A stretch of 64,000 nt of DNA from Colwellia sp. Arc7-635 (GTDB taxonomy: Bacteria > Pseudomonadota > Gammaproteobacteria > Enterobacterales > Alteromonadaceae). A program made the translations under genes and the position numbers. Of this stretch, positions 9,082 to 17,376 are shown one piece after another. Position 1 is the first letter of the stretch; every line of letters starts with the position of its first letter. A model generated the notes under the pieces. The model had not been told where the DNA came from and searched no databases. It saw only the letters and a program-made list of their open reading frames with translations. The DNA lies in contig NZ_CP034660.1 of NCBI RefSeq assembly GCF_003971255.1, positions 744,001-808,000 of the forward strand, in the 5' to 3' direction.

Positions 9082-9876
9082 TTATTTAAAAATATGCTCA
9101 GGGCCAGGGAAGTTACCGTTACTGACTTCGTCGATATAAAGCTCAACCGCTTTTTTAATATCGCCCGTATCAATTAAAAAGTTACGTGAAAACTTTGGCA
9201 TATAACTGCATGAAATACCTAAGGCATCATGCATAACTAAGATTTGTCCGTCGGTATCTTTACCGGCACCAATACCTATGGTCGGAATTGATACGGCATC
9301 AGTAATGGCTTTGCCTAAACCGCTTGGAATACATTCTAGCACTAACAATTGCGCGCCTGCTGCTTCTAGGGCTTTAGCGTTTTCAATCATTTCTTGTGCT
9401 TTATCGCTGTCTCTACCTTGCACTTTAAAGCCGCCAAATACATTGACTGACTGTGGCGTTAAGCCTAAATGCGCACAAACAGGAATACCACGTTCAACAA
9501 GACCTTTGATCGTGCTTTCTAACCAGTCACCACCTTCTATTTTTACAATGCTAGCGCCTGCTTGCATCAATTTAGCCGCATTGACATAAGCTTGCTCAGT
9601 GGTGGCGTAGCTCATAAAAGGCATGTCAGCGATAATTAAGGTGTTTTCTACGCCACGTTTTACACATTGCGTATGGTAAGCCATCTCTTCAATGTTTACC
9701 GGCAAGGTGTCGTCATGGCCTTGTAAAACCATACCCAGTGAATCACCAATTAATATTGCGTGAATGCCTGCTTGATCGAATATTTTAGCAAAGCTGGCAT
9801 CATAAGCGGTAATCGTGGTAATTTTTTCACCTTGTTGTTTCATCTTTTTCAAGGTGGCTGTGGTAATTTTGGCCAT
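9082..9876 (-). CDS. panB: 3-methyl-2-oxobutanoate hydroxymethyltransferase
   Basis: Adds a hydroxymethyl group from methylene-tetrahydrofolate to 2-oxoisovalerate, the first committed step to pantoate. The 264-residue TIM-barrel protein shows [34 protein letters not shown] with the Mg-binding Asp, KIEGGDW, and the catalytic glutamate region LECIPSGLG. It is in the minus-strand run folK-panB-panC, 60 bp after folK. Linking folate (folK) and pantothenate genes is common in gammaproteobacteria. Confidence 0.95.
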   Translation of the reverse strand: MAKITTATLKKMKQQGEKITTITAYDASFAKIFDQAGIHAILIGDSLGMVLQGHDDTLPVNIEEMAYHTQCVKRGVENTLIIADMPFMSYATTEQAYVNAAKLMQAGASIVKIEGGDWLESTIKGLVERGIPVCAHLGLTPQSVNVFGGFKVQGRDSDKAQEMIENAKALEAAGAQLLVLECIPSGLGKAITDAVSIPTIGIGAGKDTDGQILVMHDALGISCSYMPKFSRNFLIDTGDIKKAVELYIDEVSNGNFPGPEHIFK

Positions 9877-9936
9877 AATATTTTCCGTTATTTTTATGAT
9901 GCAGCACTAATGCTTGCTATTTTTAGAGTTATTATT

Positions 9937-10428
9937 CTAACCTAACTTACTATGAATTTTTAGTCCATTGTTTTCAATCTGGTCTGCCAGTGCTGCAATG
10001 GTATCGCCATCAGGTAATACAAGTTCAGCTGCTATTTCAGCTAACGGCAGTAAAACAAACTCACGTAGTTTTAAACCATAATGAGGAACGGTTAAACGTT
10101 CGGTGTTAATAATTTGTTGGTCAAATAATAAAATGTCTAAATCAAGTATACGAGCACCCCAGCGATTATCTTTGCGAACACGTCCTGCGCTATTCTCAAT
10201 ATCTTGCAGTTGATCAAGCAAAGCTTCAGGGTTTAAGCTGGTTTCAATGGCGACGACCGCATTCATATAATCAGGTTGATCTTGCGGTCCCATAGGACGG
10301 CTAAAATATAGCGAAGACACCGCACTGACAACGCAGTGCTCAAGCTGCATTAACTTATTTAATGCAGAAGCGATTTGCGCTTGTGGATCAGATAAGTTGC
10401 TACCTAAGCCTACATACACTAAAGACAT
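9937..10428 (-). CDS. folK: 2-amino-4-hydroxy-6-hydroxymethyldihydropteridine diphosphokinase
   Basis: HPPK transfers pyrophosphate from ATP to the pterin in folate synthesis. The 163-residue protein has the N-terminal YVGLGSNL, FSRPMGPQDQPDYMNAV, and the signature RWGARILDLDILLFD with the two metal-binding aspartates (DLD), then VPHYGLKLREFVLLPL. Its ATG overlaps the pcnB stop codon by one base (TAATG), so translation is probably coupled. The order pcnB-folK-panB-panC is conserved in gammaproteobacteria. Confidence 0.94.
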   Translation of the reverse strand: MSLVYVGLGSNLSDPQAQIASALNKLMQLEHCVVSAVSSLYFSRPMGPQDQPDYMNAVVAIETSLNPEALLDQLQDIENSAGRVRKDNRWGARILDLDILLFDQQIINTERLTVPHYGLKLREFVLLPLAEIAAELVLPDGDTIAALADQIENNGLKIHSKLG

Positions 10429-11882
10429 TACACTTCGCTGCTCGACGTTTTTACGCGTGGCTTTCTACGTTTTCGTGTGGTGCGTCTAGGGCTACTTTTC
10501 GTTTGAACAATGCTTTTAACCATGACTTGCTGAGTGTCGGTGTTACTTTCTTGGAAGTCACCCCACCATTTAGCAAGTTCTTGCAGTTCAGAAGGTTGTT
10601 CGTTGTTGGTGTTTGACGCACTTTCAATTTCTGCACGCAATAACAAGAAGTCGTAACCCGCTCTAAACTTAGGATGCTCCAGTGCTTTAAAGGCACGTTT
10701 ACCATCTCGTCGAACGAGTTTTTCTTGTAAAATCCAAATGTCTTTCATCACCGCTTGAAAACGTTTTGGAATGGCGATGCTGCGTTGCTGCTCTGACATT
10801 ATTTCGCTTAAGGCGCCAAAAAATGCATCTTGTGGCGTTAATTGTGTTTCACTATTTAAGCGCTGTATTTGCTCTTGCATCGGATACCAAAGCATAGCGG
10901 CAAATAAAAATGCGGGAGTAACACGCTGATCATTATTAACGCGGTGATCGGTGTTTTTCATGGCCAAAAGAATAAAGTCAGCTAAATAGACTTGAGTTTT
11001 CTGGTCCAACTGTTGATCAACGGCAGGGAAGAAATACTGAAATAAGCTGTAATCGCGTAGCATGTGATAATTTTCTACGGCCTTACCAGACATAAATAAC
11101 TTCAAAAACTCTTCGAATAAGCGCGCTGGTGGAATGTTAGCCATCAAAGGAGCAAGTGATTTAATTGGCGCTTCAGTATCAGCATGAATAGTCATGTCTA
11201 ATTTTGTTGCAAAGCGAATAGCGCGTAGCATTCTAACTGGGTCTTCGCGGTAGCGTGTTTCAGGATCACCAATTAAGCGAATTTGTTTTGCGTAAACATC
11301 GGCGACGCCATTGGCAAAATCATACACTTTAAAGTCTTTTGCTGAATAGTACAGCGCGTTAATGGTGAAATCTCGACGTTCAGCATCTTCTTCAATACTG
11401 CCATAAATATTGTCGCGTAATAGCATGCCATCTTCGTTTTGCTTTGAAGTTTTCTGACAGTTCTTATCTTCGTCATTATCATGATGGCCCCTAAAAGTGG
11501 CTACTTCAATGATTTCACGGCCAAAAACAATATGTGCAAGACGGAATCGACGACCAATAAGTCGACAATTGCGGAATAAGGCTTTGATTTGCTCAGGCGT
11601 TGCGTTGGTGGCAATATCGAAATCTTTTGGCTCTAAGCCTAATAATATATCGCGCACACCACCGCCAACCAGATAAGCGTCATATCCGCCTTTATTTAAG
11701 CGATACAATACTTTCAATGCATTGTGACTGATGTGTTTTCTAGATACCGGGTGCTGATCACGAGAAAGTATAATAGGCTGTTCAAATGATGGCAGAGTAG
11801 GTTTGGTTTTTCGTGCTTTTCCTAGTACTTTTTTACACAAATTGATCACGCTTTTGATAATGGTGGACCCCAGTTTTATCAA
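10428..11882 (-). CDS. pcnB: Polynucleotide adenylyltransferase (poly(A) polymerase I)
   Basis: Adds poly(A) tails to RNA 3' ends and so promotes RNA decay. Key motifs are YLVGGGVRDILLG and the catalytic aspartates in PKDFDIATNA, followed by IGRRFRLAHI, RRDFTINAL and the RNA-binding region GDPETRYREDPVRMLRAIRFA. The C-terminal tail is basic and serine/threonine-rich, as usual. The 484-residue frame begins with TTG. A GTG at 11849 is another possible start, and neither has a convincing ribosome site. folK is fused by a one-base overlap. gluQ and dksA lie upstream on the same strand, as in many relatives. Confidence 0.9.
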   Translation of the reverse strand: MIKLGSTIIKSVINLCKKVLGKARKTKPTLPSFEQPIILSRDQHPVSRKHISHNALKVLYRLNKGGYDAYLVGGGVRDILLGLEPKDFDIATNATPEQIKALFRNCRLIGRRFRLAHIVFGREIIEVATFRGHHDNDEDKNCQKTSKQNEDGMLLRDNIYGSIEEDAERRDFTINALYYSAKDFKVYDFANGVADVYAKQIRLIGDPETRYREDPVRMLRAIRFATKLDMTIHADTEAPIKSLAPLMANIPPARLFEEFLKLFMSGKAVENYHMLRDYSLFQYFFPAVDQQLDQKTQVYLADFILLAMKNTDHRVNNDQRVTPAFLFAAMLWYPMQEQIQRLNSETQLTPQDAFFGALSEIMSEQQRSIAIPKRFQAVMKDIWILQEKLVRRDGKRAFKALEHPKFRAGYDFLLLRAEIESASNTNNEQPSELQELAKWWGDFQESNTDTQQVMVKSIVQTKSSPRRTTRKRRKPRVKTSSSEV

Positions 11883-12003
11883 TAAATTTCTCGCGCAATG
11901 ATATAACAGTGAAAGGGAAAAGAGAATGGAAACAGTGTGAAAAATCGGCGTTTAGCGTACTTATAATTGTACTTGTAGTTATTGAGTTAATAATTTGTAC
12001 AAT

Positions 12004-12908
12004 TTACAGCACAATTTCCTGTGATTTTGGCACATGAGCGATTGACCAATGTGCAATTGCCCATGTTAAAAGTTCATCAACACTGGCGACTTGTAATGCA
12101 TTTGGCGGCTGTTGACCAAGAAATACTAAGGCAGCAAATAATGAGGGTACAGGGTTGTTTTTATCAATTTCAGGTGCACTATTTTGCTTACTAAGTTTAA
12201 AGCCAGGTTGGCTAACGGCAAGCGGAAAGTGACCGAACTTAGGCGGCTTATGTTGCAGTATTTCATAAAAGCTTAACTGTCTTGCTGTTGGCTCAAGCAG
12301 GTCACAACCTCGAATAACATGCGTTATTCCTTGATAAATATCATCAACGACTACGGCTAATTGATAAGCAAATAAGCCATCTTTTCTAAACACAATGAAG
12401 TCTTCTTTGGCCAGTTCAGCGTTACAGTTGACCTGGTTTTGAATTAGATCGTGATATTGGACAATAGCGATGTTATTAATTACGCGGGTAGCACTTTCAT
12501 TTTTGGGCTTATTTAAGTGGCGACAATGACCTTGGTAAGTGCCACCAAGTGCTTTTATTTGTGCCCGTGTACAGTTGCAGTAATAGCTGAGGTTTTCTTG
12601 CGCTAAATGGTCGAGTACTGTTTGATAAGTTGTTGTTTGTTGGCTTTGATAAAGTACTTCTTCGTCCCAGTGCAAACCGTAATTTTCTAGTGTATTTAGA
12701 ATTTCGGCACTGGCACCGGCTCGTTCTCGGGGGGATCAATATCTTCAATTCTTACTAGCCATTGGCCGTTGTTATGCTTGGCGTCTAAATAACTTGCTAG
12801 CGCAGCAATAAGTGAACCGAAATGTAATAAACCGGAAGGAGAGGGAGCAAAGCGACCACGATAAATACTAGAGTTATCTGGTCGCAAAGACTTGGTAAGG
12901 CTCAACAA
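12004..12908 (-). pseudogene. gluQ: Glutamyl-Q tRNA(Asp) synthetase, interrupted by a single-base frameshift
   Basis: GluQ-RS attaches glutamate to queuosine in tRNA(Asp). The N-terminal part (12908 down to about 12730) has [18 protein letters not shown] and VRIEDIDPP. The rest continues in another frame as [38 protein letters not shown] and IVFRKDGLFAYQLAVVVDD, with conserved length and no further damage. The switch is at a run of six G on the plus strand (12729-12734). One added base there gives [10 protein letters not shown], as expected for the family. Either a recent homopolymer deletion or a sequencing error explains it. dksA is 11 nt upstream, its usual neighbour. Confidence 0.85.
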
Positions 12909-12919
12909 TGGTGCGGTGT

Positions 12920-13360
12920 TTAACCCGCTAGTTGACGTTCTTTGATTTCTTGTAATGTTTTACATTCAATACAAAGATCAGCCGTAGGGCGAGCTTCTAA
13001 ACGACGAATGCCGATTTCGATGCCACAAGAGTTACAAAAACCAAAATCATCATCTTCGATAAGTTGTAAGGTTTTTTCAATTTTCTTGATAAGTTTACGT
13101 TCACGGTCACGTGTACGTAATTCAAGACTGAACTCTTCTTCTTGAGCTGCGCGATCAACAGGATCTGGAAAGTTTGCTGCTTCGTCCTGCATGTGCGTTA
13201 CCGTACGATCAACTTCTTGGCGAAGTTGTACACGCCATGCATCTAGAATTTTCTTGAAATGTTCTAGTTGCGCGTCGTTCATGTATTCTTCGTTAGGCTT
13301 TTCAACGTAAGGGTTAACGCCTGCTAATGCTAAAATACCTAGTGTTTTCTGTGTTGGCAT
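12920..13360 (-). CDS. dksA: RNA polymerase-binding transcription factor DksA
   Basis: DksA enters the RNA polymerase secondary channel and with ppGpp adjusts rRNA, amino-acid and other promoters. The 146-residue protein has the coiled-coil helices (about 35-110), with the tip aspartate region [11 protein letters not shown], and the C-terminal zinc finger CNSCG...CIEC. The last helix, [12 protein letters not shown], is typical. It is followed 11 nt later by gluQ, the classical dksA-gluQ pair. Confidence 0.96.
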   Translation of the reverse strand: MPTQKTLGILALAGVNPYVEKPNEEYMNDAQLEHFKKILDAWRVQLRQEVDRTVTHMQDEAANFPDPVDRAAQEEEFSLELRTRDRERKLIKKIEKTLQLIEDDDFGFCNSCGIEIGIRRLEARPTADLCIECKTLQEIKERQLAG

Positions 13361-13646
13361 GTTAATTCTCCTAATGCTACTAGACCTAAATCGATGAAAT
13401 ATGAGCTACATCATGTAACTTCATCGCTTGGTTGCAAACGCCAATTTATTAGACCTGAAATATGCCACATATATTGTGGTCGTTAATCTGGAATTCAAGG
13501 CTTAATTGAAAAAAATAATGATAAAATTAAATAAAAATTTTGTTGTTTAAACTCTATCTAAGGTCACTATAAAATATGAGCAAGCTCTTTTAGCAAGTTT
13601 TTAGGCCTGGCGTCAATCATTATCGTCTTAATTTCGTTGCAGCATG

Positions 13647-14369
13647 TTAAAGTATAACCGGTACTTTATTGTGTAAAGTGACGATGAAGTTATGTTCTGA
13701 TTTTTCGAATTTTGCTTTATAAGCAATAATTTCAACACCTTGCTGGTTAGCCTCACGCAATAACTTGGCATATTCTGAGTCAATATGCTCAGCAGGTTGC
13801 ACATCATTGATACCAGAATGCAGTACGGCAAATAAAAGTACCGCTCTGTGACCTTGCGCTGCCATTGCCATAAGTTCTCGTAAATGCTTTTGCCCTCGCA
13901 ATGTTACAGCATCTGGAAAATATCCTTGTTGACCTTCTAACAGTGTAACACTTTTTACTTCAATGAAAGTTTCACGGCCATGCTGATCTAAAAGGTGAAA
14001 ATCTATTTTACTATTTTCATCACCGTATTTTACTTCTCGTCTTAGTGCGGTATGTTGAATAAACTCGCTAATGTTGCCTTGGTTTATTGCTTCTTCTGTT
14101 AGTTGATTGGCGCGAATGGTATTCACGCATATCCAATGTTGGGCTTGCGTTAATGTTAATTCCCAACTGTTAGGATATTTACGCTTTAGATTGTCAGAGG
14201 TACTAAACCAAACCGTGTCACCAGGTGTTGCACAGCCGGTCATAGCACCTGTATTTGCACAGTGCATGGTAATGTCAGTGACGGTATTATCTTCATTTTT
14301 AATGTTTACGTCGGCAAGGAAGCGCTTATAACGCTTAATGAGTGTGCTGGGGGCTAATATAAAGTCCAT
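13647..14369 (-). CDS. sfsA: SfsA family DNA/RNA nuclease-like protein
   Basis: SfsA is named for its effect on maltose use in E. coli. The fold combines an N-terminal OB-like domain with a nuclease-like C-terminal domain. The 240-residue protein shows [37 protein letters not shown], and the PD-(D/E)xK-like core [22 protein letters not shown]. Length is standard. It is transcribed toward dksA with a 286-bp gap and is divergent from pepB. The physiological role is not settled. Confidence 0.9.
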   Translation of the reverse strand: MDFILAPSTLIKRYKRFLADVNIKNEDNTVTDITMHCANTGAMTGCATPGDTVWFSTSDNLKRKYPNSWELTLTQAQHWICVNTIRANQLTEEAINQGNISEFIQHTALRREVKYGDENSKIDFHLLDQHGRETFIEVKSVTLLEGQQGYFPDAVTLRGQKHLRELMAMAAQGHRAVLLFAVLHSGINDVQPAEHIDSEYAKLLREANQQGVEIIAYKAKFEKSEHNFIVTLHNKVPVIL

Positions 14370-14460
14370 ATAAACAGTGATTGATAAATTAAGTGTATAG
14401 GTTAATTATTTGCCGCCATAGTGTAAACTGTTAGCTTAAATTAATTGCAAAGGCGATAAC

Positions 14461-15768
14461 ATGACAACAGCTAATTCTGCTTCAGTATCAATCACATTGA
14501 CAACAAGTAACCATGCACAAGGTTGGCAGCAAGGGAAAACTCTCCAAATTACGGCTGACAGCATTGCTATTTACTTACCGCAAGAGTCGGCTTACCGACT
14601 ACGAAAAATTCAAATGGCAGCGCGTAAGATAGAGAAGTTAGACATTGAGCATGCGTTGCTTAAAGGTAATGACTGGGATGAAGCCAGTCAGTGGGCATTT
14701 GCGCTTGGCTTTAGTTGTGTTAATAAACTTGAAGCTATCAGCTTTTGTGGCGAACCCGCTATGATAGAACGCTTGCAAAATAAGCTTGCTGTTTATGCTT
14801 GGAGCCGTGATTTAACTAACCAAACGCCTGCTGAGCTATATCCACTAAAACTGGCTCAATTAACATCTGACTATATTACTAACCTTGCTCCTGAACATGT
14901 GACTACTCGCCTTATTCAAGGTGAAGAATTACAAGAGCAACAATGGATGGGCATATACAACGTAGGTAAAGGCAGTATTAACACACCTTGTTTGCTTGAA
15001 GTTGATTTTAACCCAACTAAAGACGACAGCACACAAGTTGCTGCTTGTTTAGTCGGTAAAGGTATTACTTTCGACAGTGGCGGTTATAGTATTAAAAGTA
15101 GTGCTGGCATGTTCGACATGAAATGTGACATGGGCGGCGCTGCGGTAGTTGCGGGTGCATTAGCATTAGCGATTAAACAAGGTTTAGACCAACGTGTTAA
15201 GTTGTACTTATGTTGTGCTGAAAACATGATCAGCAATGATGCTTATAAACTTGGTGACATTATTACTTATAAAAATGGTGTTACTTGTGAAGTGGCAAAC
15301 ACTGATGCAGAAGGTCGTTTAGTGCTTGCTGATGGTTTGATGGCAGCAAGTGAAACTGGCGCGCCGATGATTATCGATGCAGCAACTTTAACCGGTGCTG
15401 CTGTAATGGCAACGGGTGGCGATTATTCTGCGTTATTTGCGTTAGACAACGAAGCCGCAGCGAAAGCTCAAGCATCAGCAACATCAACTGGTGAGGCGAT
15501 TTGGCAATTTCCATTAGAAGCTTGGCATCAAGATAAATGTCCTTCAGTATTTGCTGATACCGCAAATAGCCGAACACAAAAAGGCGGCGGAGCTGGCGGC
15601 GCAAGTAATGCTGCTGGTTTCTTGTCTCGTTTTGTTGCTAACGAAGGGGCAGGTTGGTTACATTTTGATTTAGCCGCAGCGTATAATGCTGACGATTCAA
15701 GTTTATGGGCCGCTGGCGCAACAGGTCTTGGTATTGCGACGATTGCAGACTTAATTGCCAAGCATTAA
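14461..15768 (+). CDS. pepB: Aminopeptidase B (M17 leucyl aminopeptidase family)
   Basis: A cytoplasmic two-metal aminopeptidase that degrades peptides. The 435-residue length matches PepB more closely than PepA. Metal and active-site motifs are present in order: VGKGITFDSGGYSIK near 198-212, MFDMKCDMGGAA near 217-228 and NTDAEGRLVLADGL near 280-293. A hairpin terminator follows. It is divergent from sfsA, with 91 bp between the two starts. Confidence 0.92.
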   Translation: MTTANSASVSITLTTSNHAQGWQQGKTLQITADSIAIYLPQESAYRLRKIQMAARKIEKLDIEHALLKGNDWDEASQWAFALGFSCVNKLEAISFCGEPAMIERLQNKLAVYAWSRDLTNQTPAELYPLKLAQLTSDYITNLAPEHVTTRLIQGEELQEQQWMGIYNVGKGSINTPCLLEVDFNPTKDDSTQVAACLVGKGITFDSGGYSIKSSAGMFDMKCDMGGAAVVAGALALAIKQGLDQRVKLYLCCAENMISNDAYKLGDIITYKNGVTCEVANTDAEGRLVLADGLMAASETGAPMIIDAATLTGAAVMATGGDYSALFALDNEAAAKAQASATSTGEAIWQFPLEAWHQDKCPSVFADTANSRTQKGGGAGGASNAAGFLSRFVANEGAGWLHFDLAAAYNADDSSLWAAGATGLGIATIADLIAKH

Positions 15769-15872
15769 TCGAGTACTGTTTTAGCCTTGTCGATTGTCTA
15801 GATTTTTTTCATCGTTTGGATTATGTTGCTGAGTTAATAGGCTAGTTGTTTGTAGGCCTTAAGTAAAAATAC

Positions 15873-15899
15873 AAAGCTGAGATATCTCAGCTTTTTTTA
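15873..15899 (+). terminator. Rho-independent terminator of pepB
   Basis: A perfect 22-bp palindrome AAAGCTGAGAT / ATCTCAGCTTT (15873-15894) is followed by a run of T. It is about 105 bp after the pepB stop. Confidence 0.8.
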
Positions 15900-15971
15900 T
15901 GCCTGCAATGTAGTGACATGATGATTTATCGAGATAGGTCTGCTCATTTACTTATTGGCGGTTCGGTTGTT

Positions 15972-16376
15972 TTATTTTTTTTGCTTTAAGTAATTTTCTA
16001 ACCAAGACTTAGCATTCTCAATGTCACTAAAAACATAAAATGTAATACCACAAGCTTGATAGATTCTGCGCAGTTGTAATTGTTGAATATCGGCGGTGCT
16101 GCTATTAATTAATACCGTGGCGCTGGCGATCAGGCCTTGCTCTACACGATATTTATTTACTTTTATTAATGACTCTTCAACGTCAGGTGTAAACACACTA
16201 TTACCATAAAAAGAAATTAATAAGCCCCAAGGTTGGCCAGAGAACTCTTCGCAAGCACGATACATGTCATCAATGTACTTTTCTGTCACTTCTTCAGTAA
16301 ATGGGACAAATGCCTCGACCTGTAAAATATTCGATTTCGATTCTATCGAATATCCTTCCTTTAATATGGTTTCCAT
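15972..16376 (-). CDS. Hypothetical protein, possibly STAS/SpoIIAA-like
   Basis: A 134-residue soluble protein with no signal peptide. The ATG at 16376 has GGAG 7 nt upstream; an earlier in-frame start at 16394 has no such site. The pattern of an N-terminal beta strand, alternating strands and helices (WGLLISFYGNSVFTPDVEE, ATVLINSS), and an ending of FYVFSDIENAKSWLENYL resembles SpoIIAA/STAS-like proteins, which often end with a strand and the helix that reads 'FxdxexAxxWL'. This is fold-level resemblance only. The gene stands alone between the pepB terminator and thpR. Confidence 0.55.
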   Translation of the reverse strand: METILKEGYSIESKSNILQVEAFVPFTEEVTEKYIDDMYRACEEFSGQPWGLLISFYGNSVFTPDVEESLIKVNKYRVEQGLIASATVLINSSTADIQQLQLRRIYQACGITFYVFSDIENAKSWLENYLKQKK

Positions 16377-16538
16377 TATGCAGCTCCATTTCAAAACGGA
16401 TGATAAGTCATAACAGTATTTCTTGTTTTTGCCAAGTAAGCATATTTTTTAAAATTCGCCAGCTTTAATTTCTATTATTTATTTTTCATGGTTCTTTCTT
16501 CTTGATCAAGCACCAGAGTTTATTAGCAAATATGCCAT

Positions 16539-16777
16539 GTTTTGATGGCTTCGTAGTGTACGCCGGAGGGTGTCGAGTAAGAGTGATATAAACTAAAGCT
16601 AGTGATATTTACCGTTTGAGCTATTACGTTTTTTTGTAGTGCTGCTAAGTTTACAAGTTTTGATGGCTTCGTAGTGTACGCCGGAGGGTGTCGAGTAAGA
16701 GTGATATAAACTAAAGCTAGTGATATTTACCGTTTGAGCTATTACGTTTTTTTGTAGTGCTGCTAAGTTTACAAGTT
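16539..16777. repeat. 118-bp direct tandem duplication across the thpR 3' end
   Basis: Copy 1 (16539-16656) and copy 2 (16657-16774) appear identical, with 3 further matching bases (16775-16777). The unit is not a multiple of three. Copy 2 contains the native C-terminal codons of thpR. Copy 1 carries the same codons again, followed by what was probably the original stop at about 16525. The absence of differences suggests a recent event or an assembly artefact. Confidence 0.9.
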
Positions 16778-17249
16778 CTGGTAATTTAGCTTTACGGTAA
16801 AGGCTTAGGTGCGGCTGATAAATTCTATCTTGCAAGGGAATATTACAGCGACAACATAACTGGCTAATGGTGTCATTTAAGTCGAGTAGCCAGTCAGGGC
16901 AATTTGTTGGCGTCAGGTGTAGTACTTTCGCTGTTTTGAAGTAAGCTATTTTTGATAATACTATCGGTACAGCATTTGGCGCAGTATTAGGTAAGTCGAG
17001 TAAGGCATCTTTTTGTTGCGCCAATGCTTTGAATCGCTGCTGAATAGTCGTGTGCTGTTGGTTAATAGATTGTTCGATATTGGCTTGCTGTTGTGGGTCG
17101 ATAAAGGCTAAAAAAGCTAAAGTAATATGAAAGTTTTCTGCGGCAACGGCTTTAAATTGTAGATCTAAGTGCTGTTCGCGCCATTGCGCAATATTTACTT
17201 TATCGGCGCTTGATATATCTAAGGCGATAAACATTCTTTTTTTAAGCAT
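16599..17249 (-). CDS. thpR: RNA 2',3'-cyclic phosphodiesterase (LigT/2H family) with altered C-terminus
   Basis: 2H phosphoesterase that hydrolyses 2',3'-cyclic phosphate ends of RNA and can ligate RNA in vitro. The two catalytic motifs are present: FHITLAFL and HLSLYR. The start is taken as the ATG at 17249 (MLKKRMFIALDIS), the usual beginning for the family, giving 216 residues; a start at 17288 would add a non-conserved tail. Because of the 118-bp duplication, the protein ends in an extra tail (CKLSSTTKKRNSSNGKYH) after HYEAIKT. Reading the undisturbed copy would end KTWHIC. The core is intact, so activity may survive. It is divergent from hrpB. Confidence 0.82.
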   Translation of the reverse strand: MLKKRMFIALDISSADKVNIAQWREQHLDLQFKAVAAENFHITLAFLAFIDPQQQANIEQSINQQHTTIQQRFKALAQQKDALLDLPNTAPNAVPIVLSKIAYFKTAKVLHLTPTNCPDWLLDLNDTISQLCCRCNIPLQDRIYQPHLSLYRKAKLPELVNLAALQKNVIAQTVNITSFSLYHSYSTPSGVHYEAIKTCKLSSTTKKRNSSNGKYH

Positions 17250-17376
17250 GGTTCCAGCCTTTAGCGATGAAAAATGAGCGCGTGGCATATTTTCTGAGTT
17301 TCATTGGCTTTGCTCATCATTTATATGAAGTGGTTATGATAACATTAAGCCCATAAAACTCCTTAACTTCAAACTC

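Noticed and set aside
9278-9589. 103-codon plus-strand frame
   Set aside because: It is the complement of panB, a clearly real gene.
12509-12748. 79-codon minus-strand frame across the gluQ break
   Set aside because: It is the third frame of gluQ; the real protein is in the other two frames joined at the G run.
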